Counted from the first letter of the stretch, positions 39,486-48,005 are shown. The stretch: 64,000 nucleotides of DNA from Phenylobacterium sp. (GCF_030645195.1 NZ_JAUSLW010000198.1:124001-188000); one strand, 5' to 3'. The notes: generated by a model from the sequence alone, not told the origin. Numbers and translations: made by a program.

Positions 39486-40052
39486 CTAAGCCCGCCCCGC
39501 CGTGGCCGTCAGCAGGCTCGCGTCCACCCCCAGCTTGGCCAGAGCCTTGGTCCACTTCCGCTCGTGGTCGCCGCCGAAGATCAGGGCCTCGTCGGCCGGG
39601 CAGGTGAGCCAGACGTTCTCGCGGATCTCGTGCTCCAGCTGGCCGGCGCCCCAGCCGGCATAGCCGAGCGCCAGCAGGGCCCGCCGGGGATGGTCCTGCG
39701 CGCCCATGGCCTCCAGGGCCTCGCGGGTGGGGGTGAGCGCCACCCCGCCGCCCAGCTCGATGCTGTTGTCGCCGGCGCTGTAGTCGTCGGTGTGGACCAC
39801 GAAGCCGCGGTCGCGCTGCACGGGCCCGCCGATCAGCACCAGGTCCGGCGGCACCTCGATGTCGGCCTTCACCTCCAGCCGCTTGAGCAGGTCGGGCACG
39901 GTCAAGCCCTCCACCGGGCGGTTGACCGCTATGCCCATGGCGTGGGTCTCGTCGTGGGCGCAGACCAGCACCAGGGCGCGCTCGAAGCGCGGATCGCCGA
40001 TGCCAGGCATGGCGATCAAGAGCTGGCCCGACAGGAAGGTCGCCTCGTCCAT
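39486..40052 (-). CDS. YqgE/AlgH family protein (DUF179)
   Basis: 188 residues. The N-terminal F-L-S-G-Q-L-L-I-A-M-P-G-I-G-D-P-R-F-E is the standard opening, followed by G-I-A-V-N-R-P and G-G-P-V-Q-R-D-R-G-F-V-x-H. The C-terminal G-Y-A-G-W-G-A-G-Q-L-E-H-E-I-R-E-N-x-W motif is intact. AlgH was named from alginate regulation in Pseudomonas, but the molecular function is not known. Divergent from the peroxiredoxin gene, a common arrangement in Caulobacteraceae. Confidence 0.93.
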   Translation of the reverse strand: MDEATFLSGQLLIAMPGIGDPRFERALVLVCAHDETHAMGIAVNRPVEGLTVPDLLKRLEVKADIEVPPDLVLIGGPVQRDRGFVVHTDDYSAGDNSIELGGGVALTPTREALEAMGAQDHPRRALLALGYAGWGAGQLEHEIRENVWLTCPADEALIFGGDHERKWTKALAKLGVDASLLTATAGRA

Positions 40053-40166
40053 GGCCCTAGTTTGAGGTGGATCGCGGCGCTTTCAAGTCTCGACCCCAGA
40101 AGTTCTGCGTTGAACGCCGCCCCGGCGGGTTTATCTGGTCTTCAAGACCATCACGGGAGAGAGACC

Positions 40167-40649
40167 ATGACCATCAAAGTCGGCGACAAGCTGCCCAGCG
40201 CCAACCTCGTCGCCGGGACCGCCGAGGGCCCCAAGCCCATGACCACCGAGGAGGTCTTCGGCGGCAAGAAGGTCGCCTTCTTCGCCGTCCCCGGCGCCTT
40301 CACCCCCACTTGCTCGGCCAAGCACGTGCCCGGCTTCAAGGAGCTAGCCGACCAGATCAAGGGCAAGGGCGTCAACTCCATCGTCTGCCTGTCGGTGAAC
40401 GACGCCTTCGTCATGAAGGCCTGGGGCGAGAACCAGGGCGTCATGGACACCATGCTGATGATCGCCGACCCGGCGGGCGACTTCACCAGGGCCGTCGGCC
40501 TGGACATGGACGCCTCCAAGTTCGGCCTGGGCCTGCGCTCGCAGCGCTATTCGATGATCGTCGACGACGGCGTGGTGAAGGAGCTCAACGTCGAGGCTCC
40601 GGGCGAGTTCAAGGTCTCGGCCGCCGACTACCTGCTGGCCCAGCTTTAG
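40167..40649 (+). CDS. peroxiredoxin, Prx5/glutaredoxin-dependent type
   Basis: 160 residues starting at ATG 40167 behind GGGAGAGAGACC. It reduces hydrogen peroxide and organic peroxides. The peroxidatic Cys49 is in V-P-G-A-F-T-P-T-C-S-A-K-H-V-P-G, the Prx5 signature. A resolving Cys typical of 2-Cys enzymes is not evident (one other Cys, in S-I-V-C-L-S), suggesting reduction by glutathione/glutaredoxin or a mixed mechanism. Active in the cytoplasm; no signal sequence. Confidence 0.94.
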   Translation: MTIKVGDKLPSANLVAGTAEGPKPMTTEEVFGGKKVAFFAVPGAFTPTCSAKHVPGFKELADQIKGKGVNSIVCLSVNDAFVMKAWGENQGVMDTMLMIADPAGDFTRAVGLDMDASKFGLGLRSQRYSMIVDDGVVKELNVEAPGEFKVSAADYLLAQL

Positions 40650-40655
40650 GACCGG

Positions 40656-41255
40656 TTACGCTTTCGGGAATGGCCGGCTCAGGAATTTCGAGCCGGCCAG
40701 ACCGTAGCGCCAGGGGGTCTGCACCCCCTTGGTGAGGCCGATGCGCGGTCCCACCGCGATCTCCCAATCCTGCATTGATGGCTCGAGATCGAAGGGCGGC
40801 CGATCCAGGGCCAGGCCGTCATGGGCCCGGGTGATGGCGAGCGCCTGGCACAGCCGTCCCGGCCCCGCGCACAAGAGCCGCACCGTCTCCATCCCCCGCC
40901 GCTCGCGCATGAGATCGATCCCCGCTGTGGGCTCCAGGGCGCGGATCAGGACCGCGCTGCCGGGTTCCTCCCCGCACACCAGGTTCAGGCACCAGTGCAG
41001 GCCGTAGGAGCGGTAGACATAGGCGTGGCCGACCGGGCCGAACATCGCCGCATTGCGCGCCGTGGGCCCGGTGAAGGTGTGGGAGGCCGGGTCCTCGTGG
41101 TGATAGGCCTCGGTCTCCACGATCCGCCCGCCGACCCCGTCCACCGTCAGGACCATGCCGATCAGGTCGCGGGCCACCGCCGCCGGGTGGCGGGCGAACA
41201 GCTTGACGCCGCGCCCGCTTGGGTCCGAACTGTGGGGAAGAAAAGAAGCCGTCAT
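40656..41255 (-). CDS. mpg: DNA-3-methyladenine glycosylase (AAG/MPG family)
   Basis: 199 residues from the ATG ending at 41255. Removes 3-methyladenine and other alkylated purines from DNA. Motifs: A-R-D-L-I-G near 28-33, G-R-I-V-E-T-E-A-Y (catalytic Glu), D-P-A-S-H-T-F-x-G-x-T-A-R-N-x-x-M-F-G and the V-Y-x-S-Y-G-x-x-x-C-L-N segment. It converges on the peroxiredoxin gene and diverges from the amidohydrolase gene with only 15 bp between the two starts. It is the second alkylation-repair-type gene here besides the YcaQ homologue. Confidence 0.94.
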   Translation of the reverse strand: MTASFLPHSSDPSGRGVKLFARHPAAVARDLIGMVLTVDGVGGRIVETEAYHHEDPASHTFTGPTARNAAMFGPVGHAYVYRSYGLHWCLNLVCGEEPGSAVLIRALEPTAGIDLMRERRGMETVRLLCAGPGRLCQALAITRAHDGLALDRPPFDLEPSMQDWEIAVGPRIGLTKGVQTPWRYGLAGSKFLSRPFPKA

Positions 41256-41270
41256 CAGGGAAGAACCGCC

Positions 41271-42455
41271 ATGCCTTATGTCGAGGGCCAGACCATCCAT
41301 GACGCCGACAGCCACGTCATGGAGCTTCCGGGCGCCATAATCCCCTATGTGGAGGCCCGCCACCGCGAGGCCTTCGCGGAGAAGACCGCCAAGAAGAACA
41401 CCCTGGTCGAATGGTCGGCCAAGGCCCAGGCTCTGCACGACGATCCGGAGTTCCGCGCCGGGGATGAGGCCAACCTGCTGCTGCGCAAGAACTTCCAGGC
41501 CCTGGGGGCGTTCCGCAACGCCGACCGGCCCAAGGCCCTGGACCTGCTGGGCTTCGCCAGCCAGCTGGTCTTCACCACCGCGGCGCTCGGCAACTATGGC
41601 CTGGAGGAGATGGGGGAGGTCGAACTCGCCGTCGCCGGGGCCCGGGCCCACAACCGGATGATGACCGACTTCTGCTCGGTGGACCGCCGCCTGCTGGCCA
41701 CCGGCTATGTCACCCTGGCGGACATCGAACGCGCGCCGGAGATCGCTCGCGAGGCCATCGAGATGGGCTGCAAGGGGTTGATCATCCCCTCGCGCCATCC
41801 GCCGCACCATTCCCCCAGCCATGCGGGCCTCGACCCGCTGTGGGCGGTGGCGCAGGAGGCCGGCGTGCCGATCCTGTTCCACGTCGGCGGCGAGGAGAAG
41901 ATGCACGAGGCCTATCTGGAGAACGGCGGGCCGCGGGTTCTGGACTTCCACGGCGGGGCGGAGAACTTCACCTCGCTCACCTTCATGGCGATCCCGCTGT
42001 CGGTCTGGCAGACCCTCTCGGCCCTGGTGATCGACGGGGTCTTCGACCGCTTCCCGAGGCTGAAGTTCGGGGCCATCGAACTGGGCGCCTCCTGGCTGCC
42101 CAGCCTGATGCGGTTCATGGACTCAGGGGCCGCGGCCTTCGGCAAGGAGGAGCGGCTGCAGAGGCTGAGCGCCAGGCCCAGCGAGATCCTGCGCCGGCAG
42201 TTGCGGGTGACGCCCTATCCCCACGAGGACACCGCCTGGATCATCGCCAATTCCGGGCCGGAGATGTGCCTGTTCTCCTCCGACTTCCCCCACGTGGAGG
42301 GCGGCCGCAATCCGCTGAAGCGGTTCAACGACGCCCTGGAGGGCGCCTCGGACGCCGCCAAGCGTAGCTTCTACCGCGACAACTTCATCGACCTGATGGG
42401 CAAGGGGCTCGATCCCGCCCTGCACGACCATCCGGCTCTGATGGCGGCGGAGTGA
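41271..42455 (+). CDS. TIM-barrel metal-dependent amidohydrolase (amidohydrolase 2 family)
   Basis: 394 residues. Begins M-P-Y-V-E-G-Q-T-I-H-D-A-D-S-H-V-M-E; the H-D-A-D-S-H motif replaces the usual D-x-H-x-H metal site of the ACMSD/amidohydrolase-2 group. V-P-I-L-F-H-V-G-G supplies a further His, and L-F-S-S-D-F-P-H-V-E-G-G carries the conserved Asp near the C-terminus. It may act as a decarboxylase or hydrolase on an aromatic or lactone compound; no neighbouring pathway genes point to a substrate. Confidence 0.87.
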   Translation: MPYVEGQTIHDADSHVMELPGAIIPYVEARHREAFAEKTAKKNTLVEWSAKAQALHDDPEFRAGDEANLLLRKNFQALGAFRNADRPKALDLLGFASQLVFTTAALGNYGLEEMGEVELAVAGARAHNRMMTDFCSVDRRLLATGYVTLADIERAPEIAREAIEMGCKGLIIPSRHPPHHSPSHAGLDPLWAVAQEAGVPILFHVGGEEKMHEAYLENGGPRVLDFHGGAENFTSLTFMAIPLSVWQTLSALVIDGVFDRFPRLKFGAIELGASWLPSLMRFMDSGAAAFGKEERLQRLSARPSEILRRQLRVTPYPHEDTAWIIANSGPEMCLFSSDFPHVEGGRNPLKRFNDALEGASDAAKRSFYRDNFIDLMGKGLDPALHDHPALMAAE

Positions 42456-42462
42456 TCCAACT

Positions 42463-42576
42463 GTGTCATCCCGGTTTCCGCGCAGCGGAAGACCGGGACC
42501 CAGAGGCGCCGCTCTTTCCGGCACGCCCCGCGCATCTAGGTCCCGGACAAGCCCTGCAGGCTTTCCGGGATGACAC
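42463..42576. repeat. intergenic repeat (family C)
   Basis: GTGTCATCCCGG at 42463-42474 pairs perfectly with CCGGGATGACAC at 42565-42576. Internal GCGCAGCGGA, GGGACCCAG, GGTCCCGG and CTGCAGGC blocks match those of 18602-18699 in order. It separates the amidohydrolase gene from the sigF operon and may also act as a terminator. Confidence 0.8.
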
Positions 42577-42622
42577 CGGTGTTCTCGCCGCGCCTTGGGG
42601 TTCGGTTACAGCTAGGCTCAAT

Positions 42623-42648
42623 GTAACCAAGACCTCCGTCGCCGCGTA
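42623..42648 (+). promoter_or_regulatory. candidate autoregulatory ECF sigma-F promoter
   Basis: GTAACC (42623-42628), exactly 16 bp, then CGTA (42645-42648), ending 14 bp before the sigma GTG start. Caulobacter sigma-F promoters are reported with GTAACC and CGAA boxes 16 bp apart, so this is one base from that pattern and would make the operon autoregulated. An inverted GGTTAC copy at 42604-42609 faces it. Confidence 0.6.
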
Positions 42649-42662
42649 CCTGAGGCAGACAC

Positions 42663-43211
42663 GTGGACCAGACCGAAGCGCGACTGCGGGCCTTGATGCT
42701 CGCCGGCCTGGCCGGCGACGCCGCGGCGCATCGCGCACTGCTCTCAGAACTGGGACGGCTGCTGCGCCGGTACTATGCGCGGCGGCTGGGCTTCGGGACG
42801 CCGGAGGCCGAAGACCTCGTCCAGGAAACCTTGATCGCCGTGCACACCCGACGCGCCACCTATGATCCGCAGCAGCCCTTCACCGCCTGGGCCTACGCCA
42901 TCGCGCGCTACAAGATGATCGACCACCTGCGGCGGGCCAAGGTGCGGCCCTCCTCACCCCTGGAGGAGGCTGACGGCCTGTTCACCGACGGCGGCGCCGA
43001 GGACCTGGTGGTCAAGCGCGACCTTGACCGGGTCCTGGCGCAGGTCTCGGCCCGCACCGGCGCCCTGATCCGCGACGTGAAGGTGGAGGGACTGTCGACC
43101 CGCGAGGCCGCGCAGAAGCACGGCCTGACCGAGACGGCGGTGAAGGTCGCCGTCCACCGGGGCCTGAAGGCGCTCACCGCCCGGTTCGGAGGCGCCGATG
43201 AAAACCGATGA
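42663..43211 (+). CDS. sigF: ECF RNA polymerase sigma factor, sigma-F type
   Basis: 182 residues, start GTG at 42663. Region 2 includes D-L-V-Q-E-T-L-I-A-V-H and F-T-A-W-A-Y-A-I-A-R-Y-K-M-I-D-H-L-R-R, and region 4 G-L-S-T-R-E-A-A-Q-K-H-G-L-T-E-T-A-V-K-V-A-V-H-R. It directs polymerase to stress genes; the Caulobacter homologue responds to chromate, cadmium and related stress. Overlaps nrsF by 14 bp, so sigma factor and anti-sigma are made together. Symbol assigned because of the NrsF partner. Confidence 0.9.
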   Translation: MDQTEARLRALMLAGLAGDAAAHRALLSELGRLLRRYYARRLGFGTPEAEDLVQETLIAVHTRRATYDPQQPFTAWAYAIARYKMIDHLRRAKVRPSSPLEEADGLFTDGGAEDLVVKRDLDRVLAQVSARTGALIRDVKVEGLSTREAAQKHGLTETAVKVAVHRGLKALTARFGGADENR

Positions 43212-43839
43212 GCTGATCGACAGGCTGTCGGCGGACCTGGAGCCCGCGCCCCCCTGGTGGGTGACCCGCCGCGTCCTGATCGGCCTTGGGTCCGGGGCCT
43301 TCTTCTCGGCCCTGCTGATGGTGGTCTGGCTCGGCGTGCGGCCCGACCTGATGGACGCCATGACCGGCGCCATGTTCTGGATGAAGTTCGCCTACACCTT
43401 GGCCTGCTCGGCGGTTCTGGCCGCGGCCCTGATCCGGGTGGCCAGGCCGGGCGGTTCGGTGCGCAGCCTGGCCTGGGCGCTCGCCGCCCCTTTCGGCCTG
43501 GTGGGGCTGATGGCGGCGGTGCGGCTGGCCGGCGCCGACGCGGCCGCCCGGCAGGCCATGCTGATGGGGGATTCCGCCGACGTCTGCCCCTGGCGCATCG
43601 TGATCCTCAGCCTGCCGATCCTGGCCGGTGCGGTCTGGGCCCTGCGCGGCCTGGCGCCCACCCGCCTGGTGCTGTCGGGCCTGGTGGCCGGCGGCTGCGC
43701 CGGGGCCATGGGCGCCTGGATCTACGCCTTCCACTGCAACGAGAGCGCCGCGGCCTTCATCGCCATCTGGTACACGGCGGGCATGGCGGCCGTGGCGGTG
43801 TTGGGGGCGCTGGTGGGGCGGCGGCTGCTGCGGTGGTGA
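43198..43839 (+). CDS. nrsF: NrsF (DUF1109) membrane anti-sigma factor
   Basis: 213 residues with six transmembrane helices. N-terminal M-K-T-D-E-L-I-D-R-L-S-A-D-L-E-P and two Cys residues in later helices or loops (D-V-C-P-W-R and F-H-C-N-E-S-A-A) fit DUF1109 proteins. These hold the cognate ECF sigma at the inner membrane and release it under stress; conserved cysteines matter for sensing in Caulobacter NrsF. Here the positions are consistent: one pair-like Cys in D-V-C-P-W and another in H-C-N-E. Confidence 0.9.
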   Translation: MKTDELIDRLSADLEPAPPWWVTRRVLIGLGSGAFFSALLMVVWLGVRPDLMDAMTGAMFWMKFAYTLACSAVLAAALIRVARPGGSVRSLAWALAAPFGLVGLMAAVRLAGADAAARQAMLMGDSADVCPWRIVILSLPILAGAVWALRGLAPTRLVLSGLVAGGCAGAMGAWIYAFHCNESAAAFIAIWYTAGMAAVAVLGALVGRRLLRW

Positions 43840-45582
43840 CTACGCGCCGAGCGCTTGCGCGCTGACGCTCTCGTAGTCGGCCGCGCCCTCCATGACGCCT
43901 TCGGCCAGGCCCGGCGCCTGGGCCAGGACCTGGCTGGCGTAGATCCGCGCCAGCGCCGCCTTGCTCATCCCCCAGTCATCCGTGGCGCCGGTCAGGGCAA
44001 GCGCCTGCAGGCCCAGCATCCAGCCGCCCACCACGTCCCCGGCCAGCTTCAGATAGGGGGTGGCGCCCGACAGGGCCGCGGGGCCGCGGTTGGCCAGGAT
44101 CCAGTCGGTGGCGCGCTCCAGGGCCGCGACACCGGCGTCCAGGCGCGCGCCGACGCCCTCCAGGCCGGGCGAACCCTTCAGCACCTGGGCGGTGGCGTGC
44201 ATCTCGGCGGCGAGGGCGTCCATGACGCCGCCGTTCTCCATCGGCGCCTTGCGGCCCACCAGGTCGATGGCCTGGATGCCGTTGGTGCCCTCATAGATCG
44301 GGGCGATGCGGGCGTCGCGATAGTGCTGGGCCGCCCCGGTCTCCTCGATGAAGCCCATGCCGCCATGGATCTGCACCCCCAGGGAGGCGACCTCCACCCC
44401 CACATCGGTGGACCAGGCCTTGGCGATGGGGGTGAAGAGTTCGGCGCGGGCCTTGGCCACGGCGCGGGCGGCCTCGTCGGTCGCCAGCCGGGCCACGTCG
44501 TTGAGGACGCCGGTGGACAGGCAGATGGCCCGGGCGGCCTCGATCTTGGCCTTCATCAACATGAGCGAGCGGCGCACGTCCGGGTGGCCGTAGATGACGC
44601 CCTCGGCGCTCCAGACCGCGCGGCCCTGCCTGCGCTCCTGGGCGAAGGCGAGCGCCTGCTGGAAGGCCCGCTCGGCGATGGCCACGCCCTGGACGCCGAC
44701 CTGCAGGCGGGCGGCGTTCATCATGACGAACATGTGGGCGATGCCGTTGTTGACCTCCCCCACCAGCTCGGCCTGGGCGCCTTCGAACAGCATGACGCAG
44801 GTCGGCGAGCCGTGGATGCCCAGCTTGTGCTCGATGGAGCCGGCCCGCAGGTCGTTGGGGGCGTCGAGGTTTCCCTCGTCGTCCACCAGCCGCTTGGTGG
44901 CCAGGAACAGGCTGATGCCCTTCACCCCCGGAGGCGCGTCGGGCAGGCGGGCCAGGACCAGGTGGCAGATGTTGTCGGCGGCGTCGTGGTCGCCCCAGGT
45001 GATGAAGATCTTCTGGCCGTGCAGACGGTAGCCGCCCTGGCCATCGGGCTCGGCGCGGGTGGCGACGGCGGCGAGATCCGAGCCCGCCTGCGGCTCGGTG
45101 AGGTTCATGGTGCCGGTCCATTCGCCGCTCACCAGTTTGGGCAGGACCAGCCGCTTCTGGCGCTCCGTGCCGTGCAGGGCCAGGGCCTCGATGGCGCCCT
45201 GGGTCAGCATGGGGCAGAGACCGAAGGCCATGTTGGCGGCGTGCACCATCTCGAACACCGCCAGGCCCAGCGCTCCGGTCAGGCCTTGGCCGCCATATTC
45301 GGGGTCCGACGACAGGGCGTTCCAGCCGCCAGCCACGAAGGCCTGATAGGCGTCCGCGAAGCCCGGCGCGGCGGTTACCTTGCCGTTGGCGTACTTGGCG
45401 CCCTGCGTGTCCCCCGTGCGGTTCAGGGGGGCGAGCTCGCTTTCCACGAAGGCGCCGGCGGCCTCCAGCACCGCGACCACGGTGTCCTCGTCCAGGTCCG
45501 GGAAGGCCTGGGCCATCAGGGCCGAGTGGCCGACGGTCTTGAGGGCGAAGGCGAGGTCGCGGACCGGGGCGCGGAAGGTCAT
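43840..45582 (-). CDS. acyl-CoA dehydrogenase, long (DmdC-like) type with C-terminal domain
   Basis: 580 residues, longer than the ~390 of short-chain enzymes because of an extra C-terminal helical domain (about 460-580), as in DmdC and FadE-like proteins. FAD-dependent alpha,beta-dehydrogenation of an acyl-CoA. Motifs: L-T-E-P-Q-A-G-S-D-L-A near 160 and Q-I-H-G-G-M-G-F-I-E-E near 420, followed by A-R-I-A-P-I-Y-E-G-T-N-G-I-Q with the catalytic-base Glu. Stand-alone gene, convergent with nrsF. Physiological substrate unknown. Confidence 0.93.
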   Translation of the reverse strand: MTFRAPVRDLAFALKTVGHSALMAQAFPDLDEDTVVAVLEAAGAFVESELAPLNRTGDTQGAKYANGKVTAAPGFADAYQAFVAGGWNALSSDPEYGGQGLTGALGLAVFEMVHAANMAFGLCPMLTQGAIEALALHGTERQKRLVLPKLVSGEWTGTMNLTEPQAGSDLAAVATRAEPDGQGGYRLHGQKIFITWGDHDAADNICHLVLARLPDAPPGVKGISLFLATKRLVDDEGNLDAPNDLRAGSIEHKLGIHGSPTCVMLFEGAQAELVGEVNNGIAHMFVMMNAARLQVGVQGVAIAERAFQQALAFAQERRQGRAVWSAEGVIYGHPDVRRSLMLMKAKIEAARAICLSTGVLNDVARLATDEAARAVAKARAELFTPIAKAWSTDVGVEVASLGVQIHGGMGFIEETGAAQHYRDARIAPIYEGTNGIQAIDLVGRKAPMENGGVMDALAAEMHATAQVLKGSPGLEGVGARLDAGVAALERATDWILANRGPAALSGATPYLKLAGDVVGGWMLGLQALALTGATDDWGMSKAALARIYASQVLAQAPGLAEGVMEGAADYESVSAQALGA

Positions 45583-45672
45583 GGGCGGCTCCTGAGGCTC
45601 AGGGCCGCTGTGTAGCTGCTGGCGGGCGTCGGACCAAGCCGGTCGCCCGGCCTGGTCGTCGCGTCGCGGAGG

Positions 45673-46008
45673 CTATTCGCCGTCGCCGGGCGCCACACGG
45701 GCTTTCTGGACGGCGGGCACCAGCAGGGCGGGATGTCCGCCCGCGCCGGCGCCGGTGATGATGTCGGGGGTCTGGTTGGCCTGGGAGGCGGCGCTGCGGC
45801 CGGCGGCGTCCCGGGCGGCCTTGCGCCTGGCGGCCTGGGCCTCGATCAGGATGTCAGCCTTGGCGCCGCCGGCGGCCTGGGGGCGGGTTTGGGGTGCGAC
45901 GGCGGCTTCGCCCTTGATGTCGCCCAGCTTGAGATAGCCGGCGGCGCTGGCCGGACCCGACAGGGCGCAGGCGGCGGCCAGAAGCAGGACGCGGTTTCGA
46001 ATCGACAT
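45673..46008 (-). CDS. small secreted protein, hypothetical
   Basis: 111 residues from the ATG ending at 46008. Signal peptide of about 22 residues (MSIRNRVLLLAAACALSGPA...), then a mature part starting A-G-Y-L-K-L-G-D-I-K-G-E-A and a low-complexity Ala/Gln-rich stretch (A-Q-A-A-R-R-K-A-A). K-L-G-D-I-K-G-E is reminiscent of short Phenylobacterium/Caulobacter periplasmic proteins seen near type VI or tail fibre-like genes, but I cannot assign a family. It lies upstream of the acyl-CoA dehydrogenase gene by about 90 bp, same strand direction opposite to the regulator cluster's TetR. Confidence 0.6.
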   Translation of the reverse strand: MSIRNRVLLLAAACALSGPASAAGYLKLGDIKGEAAVAPQTRPQAAGGAKADILIEAQAARRKAARDAAGRSAASQANQTPDIITGAGAGGHPALLVPAVQKARVAPGDGE

Positions 46009-46119
46009 GGGTTTCTCCGTCTTGGCCTCGCCCATCAGCGGGCGGCTTGGAGACGGCTTAGGGGCGGGGCGCGAGGCCCGCCTCCTCCGTTCGAGGGAGG
46101 CGCGGCGACAATCGCGCCG

Positions 46120-47232
46120 TCAGTCCGGGGAAAAGCGCAGGCTGGGATCGCCGGTGAGGCGGCCCACGAGGTCGGTCTGCCGGTTCACGTCCAGCTTGGC
46201 GAACACGGCCTTGAGGTGGCTCTTGAGGGTCGTCTGGCTGACCCCTTCGATGAGGGCATGGTCGGCCAGGGTCAGGCCGTCGCAGAGCGCGGCCGCCAGC
46301 CGGGCCTCGGCCGGCGTCAGGCCGTGGACTCTCCGCAGGGCCTCCGGGTCGGGCCGGGGCCGGCGGTCGGGATCGTGCAGCAGCACCAGGGCCAGGCCGC
46401 CCTCGCCGCGGGCCGGGGTCACGGTGACCGACAGGGGGGCGTGGCTCTCATGGCGGGAGACACCGAAGGTGGCGGCCGTGCGGGGACCGCCATCGCGGCG
46501 CGTCGCGGCCTGGACCGCCGCGCGCAGGGCGCTCTCGGCCCGGCTGGCGCGTCCGGTGGGTCGGTCGCCCGAGAGGAACAGGCCGTCGCCCGCCCGCAGC
46601 AGCCGCTCGCCTTCGCCGTTGGCGAACTGCAGGCGGCCGCGACCGTCCACCACCAGGACGCCCGCCGCCAGGGTCTCGAAACTGTCCAGACACGCGGTGA
46701 GGCTGGTCTCCAGCAGGCCCAGGCGATCGGATATCTTCAGGGCCCGGCGCAGGTGGGGCATCAGGCTCTCGCAGAGCCGCTGCTCGTCGTTGCTGAACCG
46801 GCCGAGCGTGCGGGAGCGCAGGATGGCGAAGTTCAGGGTGGAGTCGCCGCCGCCAGAGATCTCCAGGCTGATCCCGTAGTCCATGTCCTGGGGCGCCATC
46901 CAGTCGGCGTAGAACTCGGTCCGGGTCAGGGCGTCATAGGCGATCACCTCCTCGCTGTGGAGGAGGGGCTTGGCGACCTTGCGCGGGTTGGCGATCAGCG
47001 GATTGATGCCGGCGTAGCGGGCGTTGTAGCTGGCCTTGAAGGCCCCGTCATAGCTGGTGGCCAGCAGGCGGTTGGCGGCGGGCCGGTCCGCCGAGCGGGC
47101 GTAGACGGCGCCCAGTCCCCCGAACCACGCTTGGGCGCAGGCCACCATGTCGGCCCATCGGCCAGCGTCGGTGGCGGTGGCGTAGGCGGCGTCGATCAGC
47201 TCGACCTGGGCCTTCATCAGATCACGCGACAA
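46120..47232 (-). CDS. LuxR-family transcriptional regulator with GAF/PAS-like N-terminus
   Basis: 370 residues, start TTG ending at 47232, preferred because GGAGA stands 6 nt upstream; an ATG five codons on has no RBS. C-terminal LuxR helix-turn-helix (about 305-360): L-T-P-A-E-A-R-L-A-A-A-L followed by V-S-Q-T-T-L-K-S-H-L-K-A-V-F-A-K-L. The N-terminal 170 residues resemble a GAF-type sensor and residues 180-290 a PAS fold (G-V-L-V-V-D-G-R-G-R-L-Q-F-A-N). The autoinducer-binding LuxR residues are not recognisable. Divergent from the TetR gene across a 107-bp operator region. Confidence 0.85.
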   Translation of the reverse strand: MSRDLMKAQVELIDAAYATATDAGRWADMVACAQAWFGGLGAVYARSADRPAANRLLATSYDGAFKASYNARYAGINPLIANPRKVAKPLLHSEEVIAYDALTRTEFYADWMAPQDMDYGISLEISGGGDSTLNFAILRSRTLGRFSNDEQRLCESLMPHLRRALKISDRLGLLETSLTACLDSFETLAAGVLVVDGRGRLQFANGEGERLLRAGDGLFLSGDRPTGRASRAESALRAAVQAATRRDGGPRTAATFGVSRHESHAPLSVTVTPARGEGGLALVLLHDPDRRPRPDPEALRRVHGLTPAEARLAAALCDGLTLADHALIEGVSQTTLKSHLKAVFAKLDVNRQTDLVGRLTGDPSLRFSPD

Positions 47233-47289
47233 GCGACATCTCCTGTCACCTGGACCTTCGGATCGGTGGTCCCGCCGAGCGAAGCCTAT

Positions 47290-47317
47290 TAGACTATAGG
47301 TCTAGACTGTCAATCTA
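47290..47317. promoter_or_regulatory. overlapping TetR-type palindromes between luxR-like and tetR genes
   Basis: TAGACtatagGTCTA (47290-47304) is a perfect 5-bp inverted repeat with 5-bp spacer. It overlaps a second, looser copy, TAGActgtcaaTCTA, at 47303-47317. The pair lies 23 bp before the tetR start and 58 bp from the divergent luxR-like start, as expected for an autoregulated TetR repressor controlling both genes. Inferred from symmetry only. Confidence 0.5.
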
Positions 47318-47339
47318 GTCCGCCACCCTGAGTGTATCG

Positions 47340-47924
47340 ATGTTCCAGACCACCACCCGCCAGAAGGTCGTCGACGCCGCCCTGACCCTGTTCACCGAGC
47401 AGGGCTACGACCAGACCTCCCTGGCGCAGGTCGGCCGCCTTTCGGGCGTCTCGCACGGCAGCATCTTCCACCACTTCGGCTCCAAGGACGGCGTCGGCAT
47501 CGAGGTCTATCTGCTGGAGCGCCGCACCTACTGGGAGGCGGCGGTCACCGCCCTGGAGGGCGACCACCCCGATCCGGTCGGGGCCATCGGCGCCGCCATT
47601 CGCGCCACCCTGCGCTACCAGGAGGCCCACCCCCAGCGGCACACCTTCATGATCGAGTGCGCCAGCTCCGACTGGATGTCGCGCCACAGCGAGCCGGTGC
47701 GGGCGCTGAACGCCGAGTTCGAGGCCCGCTTCGTCGCCTGGGCCACCCCCTGGCTGGTGGCCGGCAAGCTGCCCCTGGCCCCGCCGGAGGTGTTCGCGGC
47801 CCTGGTCTTCGGCCCCAGCCAGTGGATCGCCCGCTCCTGGCTCACCGGCCTGACGGACGATCCGCCGACCCGCTACGAGGACGCCCTGGTAGCCTTGGTC
47901 AGCCGCTGCTTCATGGTCCCCTAG
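47340..47924 (+). CDS. TetR/AcrR family transcriptional regulator
   Basis: 194 residues. N-terminal TetR DNA-binding domain: K-V-V-D-A-A-L-T-L-F-T-E-Q-G-Y-D-Q-T-S followed by V-S-H-G-S-I-F-H-H-F-G-S-K-D. The rest is a helical ligand-binding domain with no recognisable ligand class. Likely represses itself and possibly the divergent luxR-like gene through the palindromes at 47290-47317. The downstream yceI gene starts 82 bp later on the same strand and might be part of its regulon. Confidence 0.92.
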   Translation: MFQTTTRQKVVDAALTLFTEQGYDQTSLAQVGRLSGVSHGSIFHHFGSKDGVGIEVYLLERRTYWEAAVTALEGDHPDPVGAIGAAIRATLRYQEAHPQRHTFMIECASSDWMSRHSEPVRALNAEFEARFVAWATPWLVAGKLPLAPPEVFAALVFGPSQWIARSWLTGLTDDPPTRYEDALVALVSRCFMVP

Positions 47925-48005
47925 GACGTCTTGCGCGCGCCACACTTTAGGCTTCGAATATCCGCTTGCCCGTGCGCCTGCGCCGGCGCCGCCGAGGAAA
48001 TCGCC

